From assembly GCA_007693965.1 (NCBI GenBank), contig RECQ01000042.1:1-64000 (forward strand): DNA of 64,000 bases. Reading direction: 5' to 3'. The position numbers were made by a program, and so were the translations under genes. Below, in pieces: positions 1 to 8,448 of this stretch. Under the pieces are notes generated by a model. It made no database searches. It had not been told where the DNA came from and saw only the letters and a list, made by a program, of their open reading frames with translations. Numbering within the stretch: the first letter of the stretch is position 1; each line of letters starts with the position of its first letter. The DNA comes from Phycisphaeraceae bacterium. GTDB taxonomy: Bacteria > Planctomycetota > Phycisphaerae > Phycisphaerales > UBA1924.

Positions 1-1
1 G

Positions 2-48
2 CTGCCCGGGATCGCCTCCTCGCTTCGCTCGTCGGCGATCCCGGGCAG
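2..48. repeat. Perfect 15-bp inverted repeat (hairpin)
   Basis: Bases 2-16 and 34-48 are exact reverse complements (arm CTGCCCGGGATCGCC) around a 17-nt loop. No T-tract follows on either side, so a simple intrinsic terminator is not shown. It may close a gene lying left of the window or be a palindromic repeat. Confidence 0.6.
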
Positions 49-88
49 TGTTCCGTGTCAAACAACTTGGACTATCGTGAGAACATAC

Positions 89-195
89 AAGGCACAGAGG
101 CACTGAGAGGGATTTTATTTGTGATGGAGTGTGGAATGGAATGTCAATGTGGGATTGCGAACGAATCATCTATTCTCTCTGTGTCTCTGTGCCTC
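89..195. repeat. Long imperfect inverted repeat, GGCACAGAG family (copy a)
   Basis: The left arm at about 90-112 (AGGCACAGAGGCACTGAGAG) is matched by the reverse complement of the right arm at about 171-194, around a core of about 60 nt. It sits directly upstream of the ABC ATPase gene. It is the first of seven related elements in the window (others near 7.4, 21.8, 37.4, 47.1, 49.6 and 57.7 kb). Confidence 0.7.
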
Positions 196-215
196 TATGG
201 TGAATCTGAACAGTC

Positions 216-1415
<1,200 letters not shown>

Positions 1416-1482
1416 AAAGGGGGACAATTGCCCCGCATCGCCTTGGCGTGAATGCAGATTTTGCGAGTATCCGATAAATAGA

Positions 1483-1512
1483 TTGATCCAACGTTCGACG
1501 GCGACGTATATT
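1483..1512 (+). promoter_or_regulatory. Candidate sigma-70-type promoter for the 1580-4639 operon
   Basis: TTGATC (1483-1488) and TATATT (1507-1512) are separated by 18 nt. The start codon of the first gene is about 68 nt downstream of the -10 box. Predicted by eye only. Confidence 0.4.
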
Positions 1513-1579
1513 GCTTGCGGATCGAGCGTGTGTGCATCATGTTCACTCGCAATCGCTCGCTGATGTGGGAGGGCGACCC

Positions 1580-2626
1580 ATGCGATGGTTTGGAATCGCA
1601 ATCGTGTTGCTTTTGTCGGGCGCTGCACACGCTGTGGCGGGAGATGAGCCGCTTTCGGTCACACCGGCCTCCGGCGGCCTCGGGACGGTGATCACCATCG
1701 TCTCCACCGAACAGACTGCAATCAGAAATCAGTTCAACGCCACTACGACGGTGCAATGGGAGGGGCTGTACGTCTCTCCGATGCAGGAAGAATCTGCGCC
1801 GTTCACCGTCACATACAGCGCCAAGGACGTGATGCTGATCGACGAGTGGAGGATCTCCGTCGTGCTTGGTGGCGGGAGCATCTCACCGAAGCCGAACATC
1901 GAAAGTCTCGCGGGCTTCGGTGTTCTGGAGGGGACGGTCACGACGACCACCCAGATCGCTTGCCAGGGCGATATCAACGGCGACGGCGTCGTGAATGCGC
2001 AGGATCTGGCAATTCTGCTGTCGTTCTGGGGGACATCGGAGAAGTCAGCCGATCTGAATGATGACGGCGTCGTGAACGCTCAGGATCTGGCGATTCTTCT
2101 CAGTTGGTGGGGCTCCTGCACCGGCGTGCTCACAACGGTGATGAACTTTGCGCCGGAGACGGATGCGGCAAGGTGGTCGTCCGTCACCTACATCGACGGA
2201 TTTGGGGGGATCTTCCCGCCGCGACTATTGGCCTTCCTCGATGAGTTGCCGATGTACCTCCTGTCCCTAACGCCGGACCCGATGAATCCGACCGCCGAAC
2301 AGTTTGCCGCAGGAGCAAGCAATCACCTCGCCATGGTTCTTGATGTCCGTCGAAATGCATCCAGTGAGCTCGCTGCGCCTACATCCATTTTCGTCGATGT
2401 TGTCATGTACGACGCCGCTGGCATGGAGATGAACAGGGCGCAGGGGATCGAACTCATGTTGCAGTCTGAGCAGCCCGATTCGAAGGTCCTCCTATATCAC
2501 AACGACCTGCAAAGGCCGGTGATCCTTATAGACACGCCCATCGACACCAAAGCGTTTCCAGATTTCCACCTGATTTTCGGAGCAGCGGATGGATCCGCAG
2601 CGATTGTTCCTTCAACATCTGACTGA
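1580..2626 (+). CDS. Secreted protein with an internal dockerin-like module
   Basis: A 348-aa exported protein of unknown function. The chosen ATG gives a clean signal peptide (MRWFGIAIVLLLSGAAHAVA) and follows a GGGAGGG stretch; an in-frame upstream ATG at 1511 would add 23 residues and spoil the signal. Residues about 127-180 hold two tandem dockerin-like repeats (GDINGDGVVNAQDLAILL and LNDDGVVNAQDLAILL), which resemble Ca-binding F-hand loops. In this lineage such modules usually close a protein; here about 170 unrecognised residues follow. The next gene starts 11 nt after its stop, so the two are probably co-transcribed. Localisation to the periplasm or cell surface is inferred from the signal peptide and module. 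Confidence 0.75.
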   Translation: MRWFGIAIVLLLSGAAHAVAGDEPLSVTPASGGLGTVITIVSTEQTAIRNQFNATTTVQWEGLYVSPMQEESAPFTVTYSAKDVMLIDEWRISVVLGGGSISPKPNIESLAGFGVLEGTVTTTTQIACQGDINGDGVVNAQDLAILLSFWGTSEKSADLNDDGVVNAQDLAILLSWWGSCTGVLTTVMNFAPETDAARWSSVTYIDGFGGIFPPRLLAFLDELPMYLLSLTPDPMNPTAEQFAAGASNHLAMVLDVRRNASSELAAPTSIFVDVVMYDAAGMEMNRAQGIELMLQSEQPDSKVLLYHNDLQRPVILIDTPIDTKAFPDFHLIFGAADGSAAIVPSTSD

Positions 2627-2637
2627 GGCAGCAGGAT

Positions 2638-3486
2638 ATGATCAGTGGATTTAGCCTGCGCTTGCGGCTTTTCACCATATGGGTCTGCATCCTCTGTCTT
2701 GGCGGATGCAGCGGCACCACTAGCACCATCAATCCGGGCACAGGCAACGTCGACATAAAAGTTTGGGTGGTTCTAGGGCAAGATGATTTTTTCGGAGACA
2801 GAGGGAACGACGGTTGCCGGCTGAATGCCCAAGAGATCCGCGATCGCATCCAAAGCCTACAAAACAATGCTATTGTATTCGGGCCCAACGCCACGTTCAA
2901 TTGGGACGACCAGTTTAACATCGTGATTGACACGGACTTGCCTTTTGTTGGACGAACCCAGTCGTCCTCTTTTTGGGTCAGTCCTGTGTATAATCTATGG
3001 CAACAAGGGCGATGGGACTCGCAGAAAATCAACATATACTTTGTCGGCAATGTGCAGCCCACTGGAAAAACGGCTCGAAGCTTCGCTGCAACGGTTGAGC
3101 CCTTTCAAGGTGCTTTCTCCGAGATTCCAGCATTCATCTTTATCAATGATGGGGGGTTTGATGAAATCAATGGATTTCACCCAGATTTCCCTCCGCCTGT
3201 TGGGCTGAACAGGAGAACAATTGAACATGAAATGGCTCATTACCTGTCCAGATTCGCAGGGCGAACATTCGATTCTGGCGGCAAGAACCCGAGAACATAC
3301 GATCCGAATACAGAACATGCCGCGTTGGGTTCAAACAATCTGTTGGCTCAACCTCCCATTCCAATTCTAAACTTTCCAGAATTTCAATATCGTCTCCGAA
3401 TTCCTCCCGGCGATGTCGACTCACCCGGAACAGAAATGTTCGAGATCTGGCAAAGGATTCTGGCGGGCACCTGGAATCAACCATAA
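2638..3486 (+). CDS. Lipoprotein with an HExxH metalloprotease-like motif
   Basis: A 282-aa predicted lipoprotein: a hydrophobic N-terminus ends in the lipobox LGGC (Cys24). Near residue 197 is HEMAHYL, which fits the zinc-binding HExxH motif of metallopeptidases; a histidine further on (EHAAL) could be a third ligand, but no known family is recognised. The gene is visibly poorer in GC than its neighbours, with TTT, AAT and ATA codons common, which may mark later acquisition. It is spaced 11 nt after the previous stop and 10 nt before the next start, consistent with one transcript. A GAGG lies about 7 nt before the ATG. Peptidase activity is a suggestion from one motif only. Confidence 0.65.
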   Translation: MISGFSLRLRLFTIWVCILCLGGCSGTTSTINPGTGNVDIKVWVVLGQDDFFGDRGNDGCRLNAQEIRDRIQSLQNNAIVFGPNATFNWDDQFNIVIDTDLPFVGRTQSSSFWVSPVYNLWQQGRWDSQKINIYFVGNVQPTGKTARSFAATVEPFQGAFSEIPAFIFINDGGFDEINGFHPDFPPPVGLNRRTIEHEMAHYLSRFAGRTFDSGGKNPRTYDPNTEHAALGSNNLLAQPPIPILNFPEFQYRLRIPPGDVDSPGTEMFEIWQRILAGTWNQP

Positions 3487-3496
3487 GAGAAGCACC

Positions 3497-4639
3497 ATGT
3501 CATTCATCACCGTAGTATTGTTCAGCGGCGTCTTCAGTATGCTTTCATTCAACATCGCTTCAGATGGCTTCGTGTACACGAACGGTGAAGATCGGTTGCA
3601 GAGCGCCTTGTCCGCATTGCTTGTTATGCGCCCCGGGGCGGGTAGGTCGGCTGTGGATGCGCATCTGGATATAATTGAAACAGAGCTCGCGTCGCGCAAA
3701 GGCGCCGCTTGGCGTCAGATTGCAGAAACTCTTCTGCTGTTTGACAGGCGGGAACACATTCAACACCACATCACGGTCCGCATTGTCGACATTGCCCTCG
3801 ACACCGCCGACGATGACACGGCCAACGCCATCATCCAGACCTGCGCAGAGTGGGTCGCCGCGGATGACAAGCCGGGCGTTTTCTCGGGCCAGCTCCTTGC
3901 CCGAGCCGCAGACTCCCCTTGGCGCGAGCGTCTGGCCCGCCATCCGGATATCGCCGAGTTGCTCAGCGGCTCATACGGACCCGGCGCAGGCGTGGTGCTC
4001 GACGCCATCGCCTCCCTCCCGCTGGACGACCGGACGCGCGATCGCATTGCCCTCGGGATTGTCGAAAGGAATCCGCGCAGCGGGTCCGTTCCGACGATCC
4101 TGCTGCCCTTCTTTTCTGATGCATCGCTTGATCTGCTCCGCAACCTCGTGGCGACGTCGGGGAACGACGTCGCGGAGCTCCATTTCGCCGCAGCCTCCGT
4201 GCTGGCCCACCGCGGCGACGAGGCGATTCTTCCCGTCCTAAGGCGCCTCTACGAGCAAGCCGTGAACTTGTCGCTGCGTACAGGACGATCTTTCCTCCGG
4301 GGATACATCCTGAAAATCGAACTCCAGAACCCCCCTGAGCGCCTGATCGAATACATCGCCTCCACCGAGCACGCCACTCACGCCGATCTTCGCATGTGGG
4401 CGATCCATCGCGCGGTCGAACGAGGCTTTCCTGCGGAGATGGTACGAGAGGCGATTCTTCAGCACGCGGCCGCTGTCGAGTCTCAGCGCGTTGTTCTGGC
4501 GCCGGACAGAGACCGGCAGGGCATGGTCGATTGGTCATTGCAGCAGGTGAAGGCCGCGGGGGTTGATGTCGGTGCGCTTACCCCTGACGACCTGCCGTCG
4601 ATCGCTCTCCCTGAACGAAGCCGAGAGCATCACCACTGA
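3497..4639 (+). CDS. Hypothetical exported helical protein
   Basis: A 380-aa protein with a hydrophobic N-terminus (residues 2-22) that could be a signal peptide or membrane anchor. The rest is rich in short amphipathic helices with Ala, Leu and Asp/Arg, reminiscent of HEAT-like repeats, but no family is recognised. The ATG at 3497 is preferred over one at 3413 because the upstream one would overlap the previous gene by 74 nt and bury the hydrophobic segment; AAGAGAAG precedes it. It is the third member of the secreted operon. It ends with EHHH close to a simple repeat. Confidence 0.6.
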   Translation: MSFITVVLFSGVFSMLSFNIASDGFVYTNGEDRLQSALSALLVMRPGAGRSAVDAHLDIIETELASRKGAAWRQIAETLLLFDRREHIQHHITVRIVDIALDTADDDTANAIIQTCAEWVAADDKPGVFSGQLLARAADSPWRERLARHPDIAELLSGSYGPGAGVVLDAIASLPLDDRTRDRIALGIVERNPRSGSVPTILLPFFSDASLDLLRNLVATSGNDVAELHFAAASVLAHRGDEAILPVLRRLYEQAVNLSLRTGRSFLRGYILKIELQNPPERLIEYIASTEHATHADLRMWAIHRAVERGFPAEMVREAILQHAAAVESQRVVLAPDRDRQGMVDWSLQQVKAAGVDVGALTPDDLPSIALPERSREHHH

Positions 4640-4839
4640 CAGCCTTCGGTCGCTCCCGGTCGATCGTCTCCCGGGAGGCGCACAGTGGCGCTGCTTGATC
4701 ACAAATCGCGGGCGCCGGGAGGGAGAAGTTCCGAGTGCCGAGTTCGGAGTTCGGAGTGTTGCGGGGTGAGGTTGATGTGGGTGGTGGCGGCTGGGGGGTG
4801 CGTTCGGGAGGGGTTTGGGGGGTCCGAATTTCTGGAGTC
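4640..4839. other. Intergenic region with a short direct repeat
   Basis: Holds a degenerate direct repeat of about 8 nt (GAGTTCGGAGTTCGGAGTG, about 4739-4757) and a G-rich stretch up to the lysW-operon promoter. Bases 4696-4718 match 1298-1320 (inside the ABC ATPase gene) at 22 of 23 positions. No gene or terminator is seen. Confidence 0.5.
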
Positions 4840-4867
4840 TTGACATCGGGGGGCCGATGGGTATTCT
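4840..4867 (+). promoter_or_regulatory. Promoter of the lysW operon
   Basis: A perfect -35 TTGACA (4840-4845) and TATTCT (4862-4867) are 16 nt apart, the best sigma-70-like match seen in the window. Transcription would start near 4874, about 40 nt before the 37-aa ORF and 350 nt before lysW, leaving a long leader. Confidence 0.65.
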
Positions 4868-4914
4868 TCGGCTGCTCGCCCTGATCGGGCGGGCGACCTG
4901 GAGCGACCCTTTTC

Positions 4915-5028
4915 ATGGCCCTTGAGATCACGAATTTCGGCCTGAACCAGCGAATGCACGATGTGTGCGCCGCCTGCTCCGCCTGCGCCCTGAAAAAACT
5001 GAACGGCAAAGAGAAAACCGGCTTCTGA
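4915..5028 (+). CDS. 37-aa cysteine-rich small ORF in the lysW leader
   Basis: ATG to TGA encodes 37 residues with three cysteines in the pattern CxxCxxC (DVCAACSACALKK) and a basic C-terminus (KLNGKEKTGF). A GGAG lies about 11 nt before the ATG, and a strong promoter is just upstream, so it is the first ORF of the lysW transcript. CxxCxxC could bind metal, or the ORF could be a leader peptide controlling the operon. No known family is recognised. The support is its position and ribosome site; conservation was not tested. Confidence 0.45.
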   Translation: MALEITNFGLNQRMHDVCAACSACALKKLNGKEKTGF

Positions 5029-5224
5029 CCGGTTGACCGTTCGGGCGCGTCCCCCTTTCACCCAGTTGAAAAGACCGCCAGACCCTGAGTCGACCGCGTC
5101 GGAGCCGCGATGCGGGCGTTTTTCTGCGCCCGCCGCGGGCCCTGCGGGGCGCGACCGGTCTTGTTCCGCATTTTCAGTGATTCTCACTCCCCCACTCACA
5201 ACTCACACACAAGGAGATTTCACG
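5029..5224 (+). promoter_or_regulatory. Leader segment before lysW with a GC-rich hairpin
   Basis: Bases 5112-5118 (GCGGGCG) and 5127-5133 (CGCCCGC) form a 7-bp stem with an 8-nt T-rich loop; GC-rich sequence follows to about 5158. With the preceding small ORF this may act as an attenuator or a processing site. No known riboswitch consensus was recognised. A strong ribosome site AAGGAG (5211-5216) serves lysW. Confidence 0.35.
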
Positions 5225-5404
5225 ATGCCGACGACCATGACGATCGAATGTCCCGAGTGCGCCGCCGGCGCCGAGCTGCGGCCGGACGCGATGGCGGGCG
5301 AGGTGCTGCAGTGCCCGGACTGCGGCGTGGAGCTCGAAGTGATCAGCGTGAGCCCGCCGCAGGTCGAGCTGGCGCCGACCGTTGAAGAGGACTGGGGCGA
5401 ATGA
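5225..5404 (+). CDS. lysW: Amino-group carrier protein LysW
   Basis: A 59-aa carrier whose C-terminal Glu gamma-carboxyl is joined to the alpha-amino group of alpha-aminoadipate (or glutamate), shielding it while the side chain is reduced. The sequence shows the zinc ribbon CPEC...CPDC, an acidic body that offers a docking surface, and the diagnostic C-terminus EEDWGE. AAGGAG sits 8 nt before the ATG. The last codon and stop overlap lysX by ATGA, so the two are translationally coupled. The length and EDWGE end are typical of the family. It acts in the cytoplasm with LysX, LysZ, LysY and LysK, all encoded next. Confidence 0.96.
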   Translation: MPTTMTIECPECAAGAELRPDAMAGEVLQCPDCGVELEVISVSPPQVELAPTVEEDWGE

Positions 5405-6357
5405 GCGATTCAACCCCACGGATCGGCGTGCTGTGCGACCGCCTGCGCGTCGAGGAAAAGCTGATCATCGAGCGGCTGCGCGAGCGCGGGATCGACCATG
5501 AGGTGATCGACGTTCGCCGGGCCGGGTTCGAGCTGTGGCGGCGCGGGGCGCCGAGGTGCGATGTGTACCTGGCCCGGTGCGTGAGCCATTCGAAGGCGCA
5601 GGCGGCGCTGCACATTCTCGAGTCGCTGGGGGCGGTGTGCGTGAACCGGACTGGTGTGAGCGATGTGTGCGGCGACAAGATGCGCACCACGCTGGCGCTG
5701 GAGCGGGCGGGGGTTCCGACGCCTCGGACGGAGATCGCGCTTTCGGAAGAGGCGGCGCTGGAGGCGATCGAGCGGATCGGCTATCCGGCGGTGCTGAAGC
5801 CGGCGACGGGGTCGTGGGGTCGGCTGCTGTCGCTGGTGCGCGACCGGGACGCGGCGGAGGCGATCATCGAGCACAAGGCGACGCTGGGGTCGCACCACCA
5901 CTCGATTTTTTACATCCAGGAGTACATCGACAAGCCCGGGCGCGACATCCGCAGCTTCGTTGTCGGCGACCGCGTGATCTGCGCGGTGGCGCGGCGGGCG
6001 GCGCACTGGGTCACCAACACCGCCCGCGGCGCCGTGACTGAGAATATTCCGGCTTCCGAGGGGATCGAGACGCTGTCGCTGGCGGCGGCGCGGGCGGTGG
6101 GCGGCGGGGTGCTGGCGATCGACCTGTTCGAGACGCCGGACGGGCTGCTGCTGGTGAACGAGGTGAATGACAACATGGAGTTTCGGAATTGCATTGCGCC
6201 GACTGGTGTGGATATTCCTGGGGAGATTGTTGAGTTTGTTGTTGGGGTTGGTTTTGGGGGTGGAGCGGTTGTGGACGGGCGGCGTGGCATGGCTGAGGAC
6301 AGCCATACCACGGCGCCCTTACCCGCACCCGTGGTTGTGGGAGACGTGTCATGGTGA
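5401..6357 (+). CDS. lysX: LysW-alpha-aminoadipate (or LysW-glutamate) ligase LysX, ATP-grasp/RimK type
   Basis: ATP-dependent ligase that attaches the alpha-amino group of alpha-aminoadipate or glutamate to the C-terminal Glu of LysW. The ATP-grasp fold is seen from about residue 90 ([32 protein letters not shown]) and ends with the metal-binding [11 protein letters not shown]. The protein is 318 aa, about 35 longer than typical LysX. The extra tail starts after EIVEFVVGV; it is encoded by GT-rich sequence and by a palindromic repeat (6283-6312), and is probably not part of the fold. It overlaps lysW by 4 nt and lysY by 7 nt. Sequence by eye does not decide between LysX and ArgX substrate choice. 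Confidence 0.92.
   Translation: MSDSTPRIGVLCDRLRVEEKLIIERLRERGIDHEVIDVRRAGFELWRRGAPRCDVYLARCVSHSKAQAALHILESLGAVCVNRTGVSDVCGDKMRTTLALERAGVPTPRTEIALSEEAALEAIERIGYPAVLKPATGSWGRLLSLVRDRDAAEAIIEHKATLGSHHHSIFYIQEYIDKPGRDIRSFVVGDRVICAVARRAAHWVTNTARGAVTENIPASEGIETLSLAAARAVGGGVLAIDLFETPDGLLLVNEVNDNMEFRNCIAPTGVDIPGEIVEFVVGVGFGGGAVVDGRRGMAEDSHTTAPLPAPVVVGDVSW
6283..6312. repeat. Palindromic CGTGGCA...TACCACG element in the lysX 3' end
   Basis: A hairpin with arms CGTGGCATGGCT and AGCCATACCACG, perfect except for one C-A mismatch at the sixth pair, followed by GCGCC. It lies inside the lysX coding tail and about 39 nt before the lysY start codon. The same architecture recurs at 9922-9951 and 11085-11114. 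Confidence 0.75.
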
Positions 6358-7376
6358 GGGTTTCGATTCTGGGCGCCTCGGGGTACACGGGGGGGGAGGC
6401 GCTGCGGCTGTTGCTGGATCATCCGCATGTCGAGGTGGCGAAGGCGACCTCGGAGCGGATGGCGGGGAAGTTTGTGCATGCGGCGCATCCGAATTTGCGC
6501 GGGCGGACAAAGTTGCAGTTCACTTCGGCGGAGTTCTTGGAGCCCTGCGATGTGCTCTTCGTGTGCCTGCCGCACGGGCGGGCGGCGGGGCGGATCGAGC
6601 ATCTGGCGGGGCTGGCGGAGCGCATCATCGATCTTTCCGCCGATTTCCGGCTGCGCGATCCGGGGCGGTATCGCGCCTGGATGGGCGCCGAGCACGCGGC
6701 GCCGGCTTGGTTGGACCGGTTCGTGTACGGGCTTCCCGAGCTGCACCGTGAAGAATTGCGCACGGCGAAGTATGTCAGCGGCGTGGGGTGCAACGCGACG
6801 GCGACGATTCTGGCCCTGGCGCCGCTGGCAAAGGCGGGGCTGCTGGAGCGGGCTGTTGTGGAGGTGAAGGTGGGCTCGTCCGAGGCGGGCGCCGAGCCGG
6901 GGCCGGGGGGGCACCATCCGGAGCGATCGGGCGCGGTGCGCTCCTTCGCGGCGACGGGGCATCGGCATCAGGGGGAAATCCTGCAGGCTCTGGGTGATTT
7001 CGAGCTGCACTTCTCGGCGACGGCGGTGGAAATGGTGCGGGGCGTGCTGTGTACGGCGCATGCTTTTTTGCGCGAGGACATCGATGACCGCGGGTTGTGG
7101 TCGGTGTATCGCGATGTGTACACGAACGAGCCCTTCGTGCGCATCGTGAAGGACCGGACGGGGCTGTACCGGCTGCCGGAGCCGAAGATCCTGGCGGGGA
7201 CGAACTACTGCGATGTGGGCTTCGAGCGCGACGAGCGGACCGGGCGCGTGGTGTGCCTGGGGGCGATCGACAATTTGATGAAAGGCGCCGCGGGATCAGC
7301 GGTGCAGAGCATGAACGTGATGCTGGGCTTTGAGGAGACGGCGGGGCTTGGGTTTGCGGGGTTGCATCCTGTGTGA
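6351..7376 (+). CDS. lysY: LysW-aminoadipyl-6-phosphate reductase LysY (ArgC family)
   Basis: NADPH-dependent reductase turning the LysW-bound acyl phosphate into a semialdehyde, the step after LysZ. The N-terminal Rossmann motif is [15 protein letters not shown]. The catalytic cysteine is Cys147 in [13 protein letters not shown]. The [12 protein letters not shown] and GTNYCDVGF segments fit the family, and 341 aa is the usual length. It starts inside the end of lysX (7-nt overlap), with GGGAG upstream. Unlike the rest of the operon it is separated from lysZ by 265 nt, almost all filled by a palindromic repeat. The alternative is ordinary ArgC, but the LysW context argues for LysY. Confidence 0.93.
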   Translation: MVRVSILGASGYTGGEALRLLLDHPHVEVAKATSERMAGKFVHAAHPNLRGRTKLQFTSAEFLEPCDVLFVCLPHGRAAGRIEHLAGLAERIIDLSADFRLRDPGRYRAWMGAEHAAPAWLDRFVYGLPELHREELRTAKYVSGVGCNATATILALAPLAKAGLLERAVVEVKVGSSEAGAEPGPGGHHPERSGAVRSFAATGHRHQGEILQALGDFELHFSATAVEMVRGVLCTAHAFLREDIDDRGLWSVYRDVYTNEPFVRIVKDRTGLYRLPEPKILAGTNYCDVGFERDERTGRVVCLGAIDNLMKGAAGSAVQSMNVMLGFEETAGLGFAGLHPV

Positions 7377-7381
7377 GTTTT

Positions 7382-7612
7382 GAACTCGGAGGTCGCGGAG
7401 GTTCGCGGAGGGGATTTTTGAACGCGGAGTGAGACGGAGTTTTTGAGTCAGACGGAGTCGGAAAGAGATGGGTCATGATTGAGTGGTTGAACTTGGATGT
7501 GCCTGGAAGATTTCTGGAGTGGAATCACAATTCTTCCATTCTTCGCCTCCGCCTCACTCCGTCTTCCTCCGCGTTCCTTCTTCTCTGCGCCGCTCGGCGG
7601 CCTCTGCGTTCA
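7382..7612. repeat. Long imperfect inverted repeat between lysY and lysZ (copy b)
   Basis: Left arm (7382-7465, with AACGCGGAGTGAGACGGAG) and right arm (about 7540-7612) are imperfect reverse complements over about 70 nt. Its left arm closely matches that of the copy at 37.4 kb over about 46 nt. It breaks an otherwise overlapping operon. The in-frame sequence could be read as an N-terminal extension of LysZ but carries no homology. Confidence 0.75.
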
Positions 7613-7641
7613 ATCCAACCGATCGAAGTACGGAGCATGGC

Positions 7642-8448
7642 ATGATTGTTGTCAAGGTCGGCGGCGGTGAGGGTGTGGATCTGGATGCGGTGTGCGATGA
7701 CGCCGCGGAGCTGGTGCGCGAGGGCGAGCGGGTCGTGCTCATTCATGGTGGGTCGCACGAGACGAATGTGTTGTCTGAGAAGCTCGGGCATCCGCCGGTC
7801 TTCATCACATCGCCCTCCGGGCACACCAGCCGGCGCACCGATCGGCGCACGCTGGAGATCTTCGAGATGGCGTACTGCGGCAAGGTGAACAAGGGCGTGG
7901 TGGAGCGGCTGCAGAAGTGCGGCGTGAACGCGGTCGGGCTGTCGGGGCTGGATGGGCGCATCTGGGAGGGGCGGCGCAAGGAGGTGATTCGGTCGGTGGA
8001 GGCGGACGGGCGTGTGCGCATCATTCGGGATGATTACACGGGCGTGGTGGACAAGGTGAACGTGCGGCTGCTGATGGCGCTGCTGAAGGATGGATACACG
8101 CCGGCGCTGACGCCGCCGGCGGTGAGCGTGGAAGGCGAGGCGATGAACGTGGATGCGGACCGGGCGGCGGGGGCGACGGCGGTGGCGCTGGGGGCGGATG
8201 CGCTGCTGCTGCTGTCGAACGTGCCGGGGCTCTTCCGGTCGTTTCCTGATGAATCGTCGCTGATCGGTCGTGTCGAGCGAGGCGCCATCGAGGAGGCGGC
8301 GGCGTGCGCCGAGGGGCGGATGAAGAAGAAGGTGATGGGCGCCGCGGATGCGCTGGAGGGGGGCGTGGGTCGTGTGGTGCTGGGCGATTCGCGTGTTGAG
8401 AACCCGATCCGGGCGGCGCTGGAGGGGCGCGGGACGGTGTTCGCATGA
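7642..8448 (+). CDS. lysZ: LysW-aminoadipate kinase LysZ (ArgB family)
   Basis: Amino-acid kinase that phosphorylates the free side-chain carboxylate of LysW-bound aminoadipate or glutamate. The start at 7642 gives the canonical N-terminus MIVVKVGGGEG, with GGAG 6 nt upstream; a longer in-frame ORF starting at 7483 would be translated from the repeat and is rejected. Family motifs include LIHGGSHETN near residue 35, VGLSGLDGR near 95, NVDADRAAGATAVALGADALLLLSNVPG near 170-200, and the C-terminal MKKKVMGAADALEGGVGRVVLGD. It has 268 aa, as expected. The stop overlaps lysK by ATGA. Confidence 0.94.
   Translation: MIVVKVGGGEGVDLDAVCDDAAELVREGERVVLIHGGSHETNVLSEKLGHPPVFITSPSGHTSRRTDRRTLEIFEMAYCGKVNKGVVERLQKCGVNAVGLSGLDGRIWEGRRKEVIRSVEADGRVRIIRDDYTGVVDKVNVRLLMALLKDGYTPALTPPAVSVEGEAMNVDADRAAGATAVALGADALLLLSNVPGLFRSFPDESSLIGRVERGAIEEAAACAEGRMKKKVMGAADALEGGVGRVVLGDSRVENPIRAALEGRGTVFA

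Noticed and set aside
1960-2120. Cellulosome-type dockerin/cohesin system
   Set aside because: Modules only resemble dockerins; no cohesin or scaffoldin is present and this repeat type is a common planctomycete C-terminal module.
5901-6357. Frameshift in lysX explaining the odd tail
   Set aside because: All ATP-grasp motifs up to NEVNDNMEF are in one frame and the lysY overlap is orderly; a repeat insertion explains the tail better.
7483-7641. N-terminal extension of LysZ from an upstream in-frame ATG
   Set aside because: Encoded by the inverted repeat; the canonical kinase N-terminus MIVVKVGGG starts at 7642 with its own ribosome site.
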